Part shown: piece after piece, positions 44,234 through 57,319 of the stretch
Layout of the letters: each line of letters begins with the position of its first letter
Numbering within the stretch: position 1 is the first letter of the stretch
Assembly: GCF_904849725.1 (NCBI RefSeq)
Contig: NC_058518.1
Coordinates: forward strand, 11,924,147 to 11,988,146
Origin: Hordeum vulgare subsp. vulgare
Taxonomy: Eukaryota; Streptophyta; Magnoliopsida; Poales; Poaceae
DNA length: 64,000 nt
Direction of reading: 5' to 3'
The notes under the pieces: generated by a model
Database searches by the model: none
The model's input: the letters and a program-made list of their open reading frames with translations, nothing else
Told to the model about the DNA's origin: nothing
Program-made: the position numbers and the translations under genes

Positions 44234-45427
44234 CTGGTCGGAATAGGAAAATACTGCGAGTTTTCATGAGTTCCCGAAAGATTTGGATCGCCGCGGGACC
44301 GAAACTCAGCGAGTGCATACAAAACTAGCCACAATGGGCCAAAAGTGTGAGTTTTGACAATTTCCCCGTAACCGGACCCCACGGTTCCCGAAACGTTCGG
44401 ATCGCAGCGGGACCAAAAATCAGTGACTAATAGCATACAAATCTGGCCGGAATAGGCCAAAACTGCGAGTTTTCACGAGTTCCACGTAACCATACCTAAG
44501 GGTTACCGGGACGTTTGGAAAGCAGCGGGACCCAAAATTAGTGGGTAATAGCATAAAAATCTGGCCGGAATAGGCCAAAAGTGCGAGTTTTCATGATTTC
44601 CCCTTAACCGGACCCCGGGGTTCCCGAAACATTCAGATGACATTGGGACACGAAACAGTGACTAATAGCGTGGTTCCTGAAACGTTCAGATCGCAGGAGG
44701 ACCCAAAATGAGTGACTAATAACATACAAACGTGGCCAGAATAGTCTAAAACTGCGTGTTTTGACGAGTTCCACGTAACCGGACCTCATGGTTCTCGAAA
44801 CGCTGGGAACGCCGCGGGACCCAAAATCAGTGAGTAATAGCGTAGAAAATTGGCCACAATAGGCCAAAACTCCGATTTTTGACGAGTTCCCCGTAACCGG
44901 TCCCCGGGGTTCCCGAAACGTTCGGATCACAGCGGGACCCAAAATGAGTGAGTAATAGCATACAAAATTGGCCAGAATAGGCCAAAACTGCGAGTCTCAC
45001 GAGTTCCACGGAATTGTACCCTGGGGTTCCCGGAACGTTCGGATCGCACCGGGACCCAAAATCAGTGAGTAATAACGTACAAAGCTGGCTAGAATAGGCT
45101 AAAACTGCAATTTTTGACGAGTTCCCCGTAACCAGACCACGGGGTTCCCAAAACGTTCGGATCACAGCGGGACCCAAAAATCAGTGACTAATAGCATACC
45201 AAACTGGTCGGCATAGGCCAAAACTGCGAGTTTTCACGAGTTCCACGTAACGGGACCCCGGGGTTCCTGAAACATTCGGATCGCAGGGGGACCCGAAATC
45301 AGGGACTAATAGCACAGAAAACTGGTGGTAATAGGCCAAAACTGCGAGTTTGGACGAGTTCTCCGTAACCAGACCCCGTGGTTCCCGAAACGCTCAGATG
45401 GCATTGGGACCCGAAATCTATACTTAT
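44234..45427. repeat. 118-bp satellite, second copy of the left block (shortened)
   Basis: Collinear with 101-3156, but two internal stretches are missing: about 343 bp (copy-1 271-610) and about 1,519 bp (copy-1 1300-2815). Offsets are 44,133, then 43,790, then 42,271. The retained parts look identical to copy 1. Both missing stretches begin and end inside satellite words, as with slippage, unequal exchange or repeat collapse in assembly. Confidence 0.92.
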
Positions 45428-45564
45428 ACTAATTCTAGACTCCCAAGAAATTCCCACATAAATTAGATTTTACGAGCCGTTTATCTGGTGTGGGACCGAA
45501 TTACTACGGTGGTGATTAACCATTAGAAACTCCCAGCATAATCAAAGAAGAAAAAAAATATCCC
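45428..45564. other. Second copy of the unassigned 137-bp segment
   Basis: Identical to 3157-3293 at offset 42,271. Confidence 0.5.
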
Positions 45565-45567
45565 GAA

Positions 45568-45897
45568 CTGACATAGGTTACTTATCGAATTAGGTCCCAG
45601 ATCCTGGAGGCGGACGTTCATGAAGGCCATGGCGTCTCTAAGGAACTTTGATCCGGGCGGTTTAAAACCTCGCTCAAGGTGTTCGACGAAAACGACTATC
45701 ACCCCTTCTTTGGGGTTGGGGAGATCCTCTCCGAACCCGGTACGCCAACCGATAACATCCTGAGGGTCCAAATTGCCCGTTTTCACATAATCTGCTAGTA
45801 TGGTATCGTCGACTTTGGTAGGGAGCCAGTCACTTTTGAAGACGGTGCCCATGCTACAAAGGAGTAAAAGTACGGGTGAATTTACACGCTTGAACAT
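45568..45897 (-). pseudogene. Antisense gene exon stump, second copy
   Basis: Translation is identical to that of 3297-3626 (landmarks EHLERGFKPPGSKF and LGPNSISNLCQF), broken at the same point and followed by the same unrelated codons. Confidence 0.75.
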
Positions 45898-46394
45898 CTA
45901 CCGTAAGAGGTGAAATAAGTTCATTTGACTCGCCAAGTAATTTGTTCATGGACTGAGGAAAAATCTTGACCCGCCATGTAAAGATCCGGGTCGGGTTGCT
46001 ATGGCGACTTACGAAGTTGGCTACTCACGAGAGTTGTGTCTTAAAAACATCGGAGACATTTGTTCAAAATGGTGAAGTGGGAAGACTACAAACAGCTTTT
46101 ACGCGATGAGCGGTAAATTATGGATCTACTGGACAGCCGAAAATACATGAGTAAAATGACTAGATACGGCAACTAAATACCAGGATATGATGATTTTGCT
46201 CGTTTGATGAAATATTGCTCTAAGCACGCAAATCAAGGGCGGTTAAGCGAAGGTATCTAGAGGCCTTATCTATCTCATCGTTATCAATACTAATCGATCA
46301 AGGATAGGTGACAGATACTCGTGAAGGCATCAAGAACATGGCAATGATTAAACTTCGAAAAGGGATGGGGATCTGCTCTTAAATAAGCGGTGAC

Positions 46395-46601
46395 CTAACC
46401 TGATGGGTTCGGCCGGAAGTGGTCGACGGCGACGAAGGATTTGGGGGAGCACGAAAGTTTCGGTCGGGCGCGGAGACCTCCGGCGGCGACGAAGTGCCTG
46501 GCAATGGCGAGGTGGTCGACGACGGTGAAATGGTCGATGACGGCGAGCAGCTCGGCCGCGGTAAGGTGCTTGACGGAGACAAGATCTGTGAGCGGCGCCA
46601 A
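46395..46601 (-). CDS. Short conserved minus-strand ORF, second copy
   Basis: Same 68 codons as 4124-4330 (MAPLTDLVSVKHL). Candidate leader ORF of the antisense gene; no domain recognised. Confidence 0.3.
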   Translation of the reverse strand: MAPLTDLVSVKHLTAAELLAVIDHFTVVDHLAIARHFVAAGGLRARPKLSCSPKSFVAVDHFRPNPSG

Positions 46602-47045
46602 AGCTCTCGGGCGACGACAGGAGCTGCGGTCGGCGGCGGAGCTCTTGGAAGGCGATAAGGTTTCCTCACCGCGATAATGGGGAGGAGATTGACGAGAGTG
46701 GTCGGTGGAATGCGCCAGTCCTGTCCCCTCCCACCTATTTAACAGGGCGGGCGCTGGAATCGAGGCGCCGTGAGCAGGAACCGCCGAAGGATAAAAAGAT
46801 TCGCTATATTGGCGCCCCGAAAATTTCGGGATAACAATACCAAAAGATCCGTTAGGATTACGTCAGTCTGCTCGGAATTCAAGGGACAAGAAGATGCGAA
46901 CGAGAAATGGTTTGGCGATTTAAAGATCTTCCACGACAGATGGCGGGTTAAAGTTTCTGATGTATAAAGAAGGAGAAAGGGTGAATCACCTTTAGATAAG
47001 CAAGAATATTGGCGTGAAGAGAATTCAAGTCAATCTGGGGCCTAA

Positions 47046-47534
47046 TGTTGGGGATATTACGTGTTAATAACCCGCCTTGGTTGGGACGGGTCACCGAATC
47101 AGGCGATTCATCTAAGCGTGGTTCGGGCCTTGGCCTGGCGAGGCCGAAAGTTGTGTGGCGGTTTACAGTTTCCGGAATGTCTCCAAGCCTTGGAAGATGG
47201 TGACTTGGAGATCGTGGAGGTCACGGTTTGTAGAAAGGAAAGTACCCTTGTAAACCCTAGGGATTCGACCTGTATATAAAGGCGAGTCCCAGGGAAGCAG
47301 AGGACAGGTTAGAAATCATCGATTGCTAGGTTTGGCGAGTTACGCCCTCCTTGTAATCGAAGCTACATCAATACAACTCAAAGCAGGACGCAGGCCTTTA
47401 CCTCCTCACGAGGGGCCGAACCTGGGTAAATCGCCGTGTCTCTCCCGTTCAACCCCTTTGAGTCGCCACCAAGGTGCGATGGCTCCAGTACTAGGTCCTT
47501 CCACGAGGACATCTGCCGTGACAAAACCACGACA
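47046..47534 (+). repeat. 5' LTR of the Tat-type element, second copy
   Basis: Same sequence as 4775-5263, not as 16131-16619: it has the ACGTGTTAATAACC and CTGTATATAAAG variants. So it duplicates the left LTR. TATA box at 47273-47279. Confidence 0.85.
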
Positions 47535-47535
47535 G

Positions 47536-47580
47536 TGGGCTCCCACTGTGGGGCTCGAACCCACGACCACAAGGTTAAGA
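47536..47580 (+). promoter_or_regulatory. Extended tRNA-Lys primer-binding region, second copy
   Basis: Identical to 5265-5309, including the flanking ACCACGACAGT direct repeats (47526-47536 and 47580-47590). Confidence 0.8.
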
Positions 47581-47588
47581 CCACGACA

Positions 47589-48503
47589 GTTCAGCACCCT
47601 GATGAGTCGGCCCACCATTGGTCACGGCGGGTTGCGGAAATTATCCATTCGTCAGATGGTATCACGGCGGCTCAGGCTGTGTTGATCCTCGAGCAGAATT
47701 GCCATTACGAACCCTTGGTACAAAAATTGGGGTGACTCAAGCGAAAGGTCCAAGACATGGGAGAGCTGATGGACACCCTCACTAGGTACGTTGAAGCGGA
47801 TGATACCAAAGATCCCGATGAGGATGGTAAAGATAATTCACCCAAGAAGGGCGAGTCATCCAAAAATCATACCCGGTTCCAGGGGCGTAACCGCCACAAT
47901 CAAGGAGCCAATGGCAAGTGAAGGCAACAAGAGGAACCCTTGGATTTAGTCGCCAACACCAACACCAACAGTGGCAACCCGCGCCAGAAGAGAAACAGGG
48001 GATTTAGTGGGAAGAGGCCGCGTAACTATGAAGAGTTACTTAAGGGCCCTTGCCCACACCATGCCACGACAGACGGTCCGGCGACTCACTCCTGGGAGAA
48101 TTGTTTGGTAATGCGGGAGTTTCGGGCGGAGGCGATCAAGAAAAGCCAAAGCGATGACCCAGACCAACGACAGGAGCAGTTTGCTACACCCAACCAACGA
48201 TAGAACCCTTTCGGCGGTTTTCCTGAACAGGGGGCTCAGGGAGTCCCGCAGCCAAGCAGCGGCCAGTATCCGGTGCACCACCAGCGGCGGTATAACCCGC
48301 CAGGAGCCTTTCACCGGCCGCCCCCACAGGGGGCTCCGCAGGATCAGGATGACAACGGAGGTTTCCGCAATAATCCCAAACAGTTAAGGAGTGGGCAGTA
48401 TCACGTTTTCACCACCAATGCTTGCAGACGTGATAAGGTGAGTCACCAGGCGTACAATGTGTCTGAGCTGGCGCTTCCCAGGTACCTCCATTGGTCTGAA
48501 CAG
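47589..48503 (+). pseudogene. gag: gag remnant, second copy
   Basis: Same remnant as 5318-6232 with stops at 47733-47735, 47919-47921 and 48201-48203 and the same Cys/His cluster CPHHATTDGPATHSWENC. The capsid core is absent. Confidence 0.73.
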
Positions 48504-49160
48504 ACCATATCATGGAGTAGGGAGGATCACCCACCAAGAGTTGACAATCCTGGCGAGTTAGCGTTGGTTGTGGCTCCCCAAGTTGGGGGCTACACCTTGT
48601 CCAAAGTGCTAATGGATGGTGGCAGCAGCATTAATATCTTGTACTTCGATACTTTCCAAAGGATGAACCTGTTGGAAAAGGACCTAATGCCTTCAACGAC
48701 GGTTTTCCACAGAATCGTCCCGGGCAAGTCGGCGTACCCCATAGGCCGAGTCAGACTCACAGTGGCGTTTGGAACGGCGCAGAATTACAGGTCCGAGTCA
48801 CTGATATTCGAGGTGGTCAAATTGAAAAGCCCCTACCATGCGTTATTTGGGCGGCCGGCTCATGCCCGTTTCATGGCTCGCCCGTGCTATGTTTACCTTA
48901 AGCTCAAGATGCCCGGTCCTAAGGGACCCATCACGGTTGATGGGGATAGAAGGATTGCAAAGGAATGTGAAGAAGGGGACGCGGCTTATGCGGAAGTCGC
49001 CTGCGCTGTAGAGGACCTCAAACACCATCGGGCCAATGTTGACCCGGCAGACATGTCACCCCTGAAGAAGCCAACGATAGATGCTGAGTCGCCCCTCAAG
49101 TTCAAACCAACGGATGGCACTAAAACAATCGATTTCGTTCCCGGCGACTCATCCAAGTAG
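48504..49160 (+). pseudogene. Aspartic protease, second copy
   Basis: Same translation as 6233-6889. The active site LMDGGSSINILY has its Asp codon at 48615-48617. It ends at the shared TAG 49158-49160. Confidence 0.78.
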
Positions 49161-50129
49161 TTCACCATCGGGACGGGTCTGGATCCCAAATAGGAAAGCG
49201 CGCTCATCGAATTCATCCGTGAGAATCGGGACATCTTCGCATGGAAACCTTCTGACATGCCTGGTGTGCCGAGAGAATTCGCTGAGCACCATCTTAATGT
49301 TGACCCAAAGGCAAAACCTATTCAGCAGTATCTTCGCAGGTTTAACAAGGAACGACGCAAGGCGATCGCGGAGGAAGTCGCCCGTCTCTTAGCCGCCGGA
49401 TTCATCATGGAAGTTTTCCACCCCAAATGGCTGGCTAACCCGGCTTTGGTACTCAAGAAGAACGGTACCTTCCGTATGTGCATTGATTACACGGACCTCA
49501 ACAGAGCTTGTCCGAAAGATCCTTTCGCTCTTCCCCGCATCGACCAGATCATTGACTCGGTGGCGGGATGCGAACGATTGTGCTTTTTGGACGCCTACTC
49601 AGGATATCACCAGATCAAGATGGCCGTGGAGGATCAAGAGAAAACATCTTTTATAACCCCCTTTGGGGCTTTTTTCTATGTGTCCATGCCTTTTGGACTC
49701 AAGAGTGTGGGGGCAACTTATCAGCGTTGCATCCAGAATTGCCTTTGCAGCCAAATCGGTCGCAATGTCCATGCCTATGTCGACGATATTGTGATCAAAA
49801 CCCGCCAGGGGGAGATGCTATTGGAGGATCTCAAGGAAACTTTCGATAATCTGCGGGTATATCAGATGAAGCTGAATCCCACCAAGTGTGTTTTTGGTGT
49901 TCCTGCAGGGAAATTGTTGGGCTTCCTGGTGTCTGAGCGTGGCATCGAAGCTATCCCGGACAAAATCGAAGCAGTTACATCCCTTGGAAAGCCGGCAAAC
50001 TTTAATCAAGTTCAACGACTGGTGGGTCACATTGCAGCTCTAAGTCGTTTCGTAAGTCGCCTGGGTGAAAAGGCGATTCCTCTTTATCAGTTACTAAAGA
50101 AATCTGACCGGTTTGTTTGGAAGTGCTAA
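49161..50129 (+). pseudogene. Reverse transcriptase, second copy
   Basis: Same as 6890-7858. YVDD box at 49776-49787, FLDAYSGYHQI and MPFGLKSVGATYQR present, shared TAG at 49191-49193, stop at 50127-50129 where the first RNase H is deleted. Confidence 0.83.
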
Positions 50130-51334
50130 CCCTTTCCAAGCAACGGTACCCACATTAGCGGAATTTAGTGTATGGGGTGTTTATGGCGAGTCGGAAACTT
50201 AAACATTATTTCCAAGAACACCCTATCACAGTGGTTAGCTCTGCCCCCCTTGGGGACATCATCCAAAATCGGGAGGCAACAAGGCGGATTGCCAAGTGGG
50301 CAGTTGAGCTTGGGCCGCATCACGTGCAGTACACCCCCGGCACAGCCATCAAGTCTCAGGCCTTGGTTGATTTCGTCAATGACTGGACGGAGTTGCAGGC
50401 TCCGGAAGACATGCCTGATCTTACTTACTGGACTATTTATTTTGATGGATCTAGACAGCTGGAAGGCTCGGGGGCTGGTGTGGTATTGGTATCCCCTCAA
50501 GGAGATAAATTCTATTATGTCCTCCGACTCATGTTTCCGTGCACTAACAATGTTGCGGAATACGAAGCTTTGCTTCACGGCTTGCGACTCGCCAAGGAGA
50601 TGAATCTAACGCGAGTCAGGTGTTTTGGCGACTCTGATTTGGTGGCGCAACATGTTTCGGGTAATTGGGATTCTTGGGACCCCACGATGGCGGCTTACAG
50701 AAGAGCTGTGTCTGACACGGCTGGTTATTTTCATGGTTATCAGGTTGACCACATTGATCGGCGCCTCAACGAGGCGGCTGACGACCTTTCACGTCTTGGT
50801 TCCCAGCGAAAGCGAGTTCCTCCCAATGTTTTTCTGGATATTTTGCATAAACCGTCAGTGATTTTACCATCGGAGGAGTTGGTAATACCAGATCCTGAGT
50901 CTCAGCTCGTGGCGGCTCTCCACGTCACGCTTGATTGGGTTCTTCCCTATCTGGGTTATCTCGCCCGAGGCGAGTTACCAACAGATGAAGTTTCGGCCCG
51001 TCAAATCGTTCGGCGCAACAAATCCACGATGATCATCAATGGCGAGTTATACAAGCGGAGCACCTCTGGAGTTTTTCAACGATGCGTTTCCTCCGAAGAA
51101 GGATTCATAATCTTAAATGACATTCATTCCAGAGACTGTGGGCATCATGCCGGGTCACGCTCTTTGGTGTCAAAAGCATTCCGTCATGGTTTCTTTTGGT
51201 TGACGGCTCATGCAGATGCAGAAGATATAGTTCGTCCGTGCGAGGGATGTCATCGTTATGGACGACAGGCTCATGTGCCGGCTCAAGAATTAAGAATGAT
51301 TCCCATCACTTGGCCTTTTGCGGTCTGGGGTTAG
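50130..51334 (+). pseudogene. Truncated RNase H, archaeal-type RNase H, integrase finger, second copy
   Basis: Same as 7859-9063: YFDGS at 50444, NNVAEYEAL, CFGDSDLV and NEAADDLSR keep the D-E-D-D set. The same 1-bp frameshift lies near 51,328. Confidence 0.78.
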
Positions 51335-52188
51335 ACATGGTCGGCCCCTTTAAAATGTCATCCAACAAGAAAACCCATTTGCTGGTGGCGGTTGATAAGT
51401 TCACCAAGTGGGTTGAGGCGGAACCTATTGGGGCTCGCGATGCGGAGACAGCGGTCAAGTTCTTGAAGAAGCTGATCTTCCGTTTTGGATATCCACACAG
51501 TATCATTACTGATAATGGTACTAACCTGTCCCAAGGGGCGATGCAGGAGTTTTGCCGTCGAGAACATATCCGGCTTGATGTTTCTACGGTCGCTCACCCA
51601 CAATCTAATGGGCAGACGGAACGGGCGAATTAGGAGGTTTTACGAGGAATTAAGCCCCGACTCATGGTTTCCCTGTAAAAAACCCCAGGATGTTGGGTCG
51701 AAGAATTGCCTTCAGTGCTGTGGAGTATCCGGACCACCCCGAACCGGTCCACGGGTTTCACCCCTTTCTTTTTGGTCTATGGAGCAGAAGCCGTTCTTCC
51801 TACTGACATAAGGCATGACTCACTTAGAGTTGCCGCATATGTGGAGCAATTCAATGAGCTGGCGCGTCAAGACTCCTTGGACACCTTAGAGGAGGCACGT
51901 GACTTGGCTGCGGCCGATTCGGCCATCTATCAGCAGGATCTACGGCGTTATCACAATCGCCGGGTTAAGAGCCGGACCTTTCAGGAAGGCGACTTAGTTC
52001 TTCGGTTGATACAAGATCGTGCTGGCATGCATAAGTTGTCACCACCATGGGAAGGACCGTTCGTCGTCAGCAAGAATCTTCGTAACGACTCTTATTATCT
52101 GGTGGATCTTCGGCCTAAGCGACCAACCACGGAGGCTGAGTCAACTCGCCCCTGGAATATTGCCCACTTGCGGCCTTATTACACTTGA
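51328..52188 (+). pseudogene. Integrase, second copy
   Basis: Same as 9057-9917: Asp 51334-51336, Asp 51511-51513, Glu 51619-51621, shared stops TAG 51631-51633 and TAA 51676-51678, C-terminal PPWEGPFVV ... LRPYYT. Confidence 0.8.
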
Positions 52189-52286
52189 GCTTTTAAGCTC
52201 TGCATTTTGTAAGTTTTTCAATTTCATTATGAAGTAATAGAATTAAAATGCTCCCCAACTTGGGGGCTTCCTAATTGAGATCAATT

Positions 52287-52683
52287 TTGTCATCCTGTTG
52301 CGACCTTATGAGACGACAGAATTACCATCATTTAGGGTGTGTGCTTGAGCTTTCTGACTCGCCCCATCCTGTCGTGACCTTATGAGCCGACGAAACCATC
52401 ATTTAGGGTGCCGCTTGAGCTTTCGACTCGCCCCATCCTGTCGGACCTTATGAGCGACGAACCAACTTGGGGGCTTCCTAATTGAGATCAATTTTGTCAT
52501 CCTGTTGCGACCTTATGAGACGACAGAATTACCATCATTTAGGGTGGGCTTGAGCTTTCTGACTCGCCCCATCCTGTCGCGACCTTATGAGCCGACGAAA
52601 CCATCATTTAGGGTGCGCGCTTGAGCTTTCTGACTCGCCCCATCCTGTCGCGACCTTATGAGCCGACGAAACCATCATCTAGG
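52287..52683. repeat. 71-bp array, second copy, rearranged and rough
   Basis: It begins like 10016 but slips by one unit near 52,370. It then shows several 1-3-bp losses within one unit (GGGTGCCGCTTGAGC, CTTTCGACTCGCC, GTCGGACC, GAGCGACGAACC), and near 52,462 it goes back 207 bp and repeats CCAACTTGGGGGCTTCC onward. It stops at ATCATCTAGGG, and satellite (GAGTTCCCCGTAACC) follows with at most one shared base. Dense small gaps in an otherwise perfect copy look like uncorrected long-read sequence. Confidence 0.8.
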
Positions 52684-55600
52684 GGAGTTCCCCGTAACCG
52701 GACCTCGGGGTTCTCGAAACGTTCACATCGCAGCAGCACACAAAAGTAGTGAGTAATAGCATACAAAACGGGCCAGAATAGGCCAAAATTGTGTGTTTTG
52801 ATGAGTTCCACGTAACCGGACCCCGGGGTTCCCGAAACATTCGGATCGCAGTGGGACCCAAAATCCGTGAGTAATACCATAAAAAATTGGCCGGAATAGG
52901 CCAAAACAGCGAGTTTTGATGAATTCTCCGTAACCAGACCCCATGGTTCTCGAATCGTTCGGATCGCAGGAGGACCTAAAATGAGTGAATAATATCATAC
53001 AAACGTGGCCAGAATAGGGTAAAACTGCGTGTTTTCACGAGTTCCACGTAACCGGACCTCGAGGTTCCCGAAACGTTAGGATCGCAGCGGGACCGAAAAT
53101 CAGTGAGTAATAGCATACAAACTGGCCACAATAGGCCAAAACTGCGATTTTTACAAGTTCCCCGCAACAGGACCCCGGGGTTCCCGAAACGTTCGGATCA
53201 CAGCGGGACCCAAAATCAGTGACTAATAGCATACAAAACTGGTCGGAATAGGCCAAAACTACGAGTTTTCACGAGTTCCACATAACCGGACCCCGGGGTT
53301 CCCGAAACGTTCGAATCGCAGCGGAACCCGAAATCAGTGACTAATAGCATAGAAAACCGGTGGTAATAGGTCAAAAATGCGAGTTTTGACGAGTTCTCCG
53401 TAACCGGACCCCGTGGTTGCCGAAACGTTCGGATCACAGGAGGACCCAAAATAAGTGACTAATAGCATACAAATGTGTCTAGAATAGGCTAAAACTGCGA
53501 GTTTTGACGAGTTCCCCGTAACCAGACCTCGGGGTTCCCGAATCGTTCAGATCGCATCGGCACACAAAAGCACTGGCCAGAATAGGCCAAAACTGCATAT
53601 TTTGACGAGTTCCATTTAACCGGACCCCGGGGTTCCCGAAACATTCGGATCGTAGTGGGACAAAAAATCAGTGAGTAATAGCATAGAAACTGGCCACAAT
53701 AGGCCGAAAATGCGATTTTTGACGAGTTCCCCGTAACAGGACCCCGGGGTTCCCGAAACGTTGGGATCGCAGCGGGAACAAAAAGTCACTGAGTAATAGC
53801 ATACAAAACTGGCTGGAATAGGCCAAAACTGCGAGTTATCACAATTCCACTTAACCTGACCCCGCGGTTCCCAAAATATTCGGATGGCATTGGGACCCAA
53901 AATTAGTGATTAATAGCATACAAAACTGGCCGAAATAGGACAAAACTGCGAGTTTTCACGAGTTCCACGCAACCGTACCTCGGGGTTCGCGAAACGTTCG
54001 GATACCACCGGGACCCAAAATCACAGAGTAATAGAAAACAAAACTGGCCACCATAGGCCAAAACTTTTATTTTTGACGAGTTCCCCGTAACCAGACCACG
54101 GGGTTCCCGAAACTTTCGGAATGCAGCGGGACCCAAAATCAGTGACTAATAGGAGACAAAACTGGTCGGAATAGGCCAAAACTGCGCTTTTTCACGAGTT
54201 CCACGTAACCAGACCCCGAGGTTCCGAAACATTCGGGTCGCAGCAGGACCCGAATTGAGTGACTGATAGCATAGAAACAGGTGGTAATTGCCCAAAACTG
54301 AGAGTTTTGACGAGTTCTTTGTAACCGGACCCCGTGGTTCCCGAAACGTTCGGATCACAGGAGGACCCAAAATGAGTGACTAATAGCATACAAATGTGGA
54401 TAGAATAGGCTAAAACTGCGAGTTTTGACGAGTTCCCCGTAACCGCACCTCGGGGTTCTCGAAACGTTCACATCGCAGCGGCACACAAAAGTAGTGAGTA
54501 ATAGCATACAAAACGGGCCAGAATAGGCCAAAATTGTGTGTTTTGATGAGTTTCACGTAATCGGACCACGGGGTTCCCGAAACATTCGGATCGCAGTGGG
54601 GCCCAAAATCAGTGAGTAATACCATACAAAATTGGCCAGAATAGGCCAAAACAGCGAGTTTTGATGAGTTCTCCGTAACCGGACCCCATGGTTCTCGAAA
54701 CGTTCGGATCGCAGGAGGACCCAAAATGAGTGAATAATATCATACAAACGTGGCCAGAATAGGGTAAAACTGCGTGTTTTCACGAGTTCCACGTAACCGG
54801 ACCTCGAGGTTCCCGAAACATTAGGACCGTAGCGGGACCGAGAATCAGTGAGTAATAGCATACAAAACTGGCCACAATAGGCCAAAACTGCGATTTTTAC
54901 AAGTTCCCCGCAACAGGACCCCGGGGTTCCCGAAACGTTCGGATCACAGTGGGACCCAAAATCAGTGACTAATAGCATACAAAACTGGTCGGAATAGGCC
55001 AAAACTACGAGTTTTCACGAGTTCAACATAACCAGACCCCGGGGTTCCCGAAACGTTCGAATCGCAGCGGAACCCGAAATCAGTGACTAATAGCATAGAA
55101 AACCGGTGGTAATAGGCCAAAAATGTGAGTTTTGACGAGTTCTTCGTAACCGGACCCCGTGGTTTCCGAAACGTTCGGATCACAGGAGGACCGAAAATGA
55201 GTGACTAATAGCATACAAATGTGTCTAGAATAGGCTAAAAGTGCGAGTTTTGACGAGTTCCCCGTAACCGGACCTCGGGGTTCCCGAAACGTTCAGATCG
55301 CATCGGCACACAAAAGCACTGGCCAGAATAGGCCAAAACTCCATGTTTTGACGAGTTCCACGTACCCGGACCCCGGGGTTCCCGAAACATTCGGATCGTA
55401 GTGGGACAAAAAATCAGTGAGTAATAGCATAGAAACTGGCCACAATAGGCCGAAAATGCGATTTTTGACGAGTTCCCCGTAACACGACCCCGGGGTTCCC
55501 GAAACGTTGGGATCGCAGCGGGAACAAAAATCACTGAGTAATAGCATACAAAACTGGCTGGAATAGCCCAAAACTGCGAGTTATCACAATTCCACTTAAC

Positions 55601-57319
55601 CTGACCCCAGGGTTCCCAAAATATTCGGATGGCATTGGGACCCAAAATTAGTGACTAATAGCATAGAAAACTGGCCGAAATAGGCCAAAACTGTTATTTT
55701 TGACGAGTTCCCCGTAACCAGACCATGGGGTTCCCGAAATTTTCGGAATGCAGCGGGACCCAAAATCAGTGACTAATAGGAGACAAAACTGGTCGGAATT
55801 GGCCAAAACTGCGCTTTTTCACGAGTTCCACGTAACCGGACCCCGGGGTTCCGAAACATTCGGGTCGCAGCGGGACTCGAAATCAGTGACTGATAGCATA
55901 GAAACACGTGGTAGTAGGCCAAAACTGAGAGTTTTGACGAGTTCTCTCTAACCGGACCCCGTGGTTCCCGAAACGTTCGGATCACAGGAGCACCCAAAAT
56001 GAGTGACTAATAGCATACAAATGTGGATAGAATAGGCTAAAACTGCGAGTTTTGACGAGTTCCCCGTAACCGGACCTCGGGGTTCCCGAAACGTTCACAA
56101 CGCAGCGGCACACAAAAGTAGTGAGTAATAGCATACAAAACGGGCCAGAATAGGCCAAAATTGTGTGTTTTGACGAGTTCCACGTAACCGGACCCCGGGG
56201 TTCCCGAAACATTCGGATCGCAGTGGGACCCAAAATCAGTGAGTAGTACCATACAAAATTGGCCGGAATAGGCCAAAACTGCGAGTTTTGACGAGTTCTC
56301 CGTAACCGGACCCCATGGTTCCCGAAACGTTCGGATCGCAGGAGGACCCAAAATGAGTGAATAATATCATACAAACGTGGCCAGAATAGGGTAAAACTGC
56401 GTGTTTTTAAGAGTTCCACGTAACCGGACCTCGAGTTTCCTGAAACGTTAGGATCGCAGCGGGACCGAAAATCAGCGAGTAATAGCATACAAAACTGGCC
56501 ACAATAGGCCAAAACTGCGATTTTTGACAAGTTCCCCGCAACAGGACCCCGGGGTTCCCGAAACGTTCGGATCACAGCGAGACCCAAAATCAGTGACTAA
56601 TAGCATACAAAACCGGTCGGAATAGGCAAAAACTACGAGTTTTCACGAGTTCCACGTAACCGGACCCCGGGGTTCCCGAAACGTTCGGATCGTAGCGGAA
56701 CCCGAAATTAGTGACTAATAGCATAGAAAACCGGTGGTAATAGGCCAAAAATGCGAGTTTTGACGAGTTCTCCGTAACCGGACCCCGTGGTTGCCGAAAC
56801 GTTCGGATCACAGGAGGACCCAAAATGAGTGACTAATAGCATACAAATGTGTCTAGAATAGGCTAAAACTGCGAGTTTTGACGAGTTCCCCGTAACCGGA
56901 CCTCGGGGTTCCCGAAACGTTCAGATCGCATCGGCACACAAAAGCACTGGCCAGAATAGGCCAAAACTGCATGTTTTGACGAGTTCCACGTAACCGGACC
57001 CCGGGGTTCCGGAAACATTCGGATCGTAGTCGGACCAAAAATCAGTGAGTAATAGCATAGAAACTGGCCACAATAGGCCGAAAATGCGATTTTTTACGAG
57101 TTCCCCGTAACAGGACCCCGGGGTTCCCGAAACGTTGGGATCGCAGCGGGAACAAAAATCACTGAGTAATAGCATACAAAACTGGCTGGAATAGGCCAAA
57201 ACTCTGAGTTATCACAATTCCACTTAACCTGACCCCGGGGTTCCTAAAATATTCGGATGGCATTGGGACCCAAAATCCGTGACTAATAGCATACAAAAAT
57301 GGCCGAAATAGGCCAAAAC

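Larger units (their letters stand above)
45565..47045 (+). mobile_element. Second copy of the truncated Tat 3' internal fragment
   Basis: Offset 42,271 from 3294-4774 with no difference noticed. It includes the antisense exon stump (45568-45897), the short minus-strand ORF (46395-46601) and the minus-strand TATA-like box (46745-46754). Confidence 0.8.
47046..52683 (+). mobile_element. Second copy of the Tat-type element, truncated behind pol
   Basis: Collinear with 4775 to about 10,100 at offset 42,271 and, as far as I can compare, identical, carrying all the same stops and the frameshift. Inside the 71-bp array it becomes irregular and at 52683/52684 jumps into satellite. The antisense gene and the 3' LTR are absent. 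Because the damage is shared, the duplication came after the element died. Confidence 0.85.
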
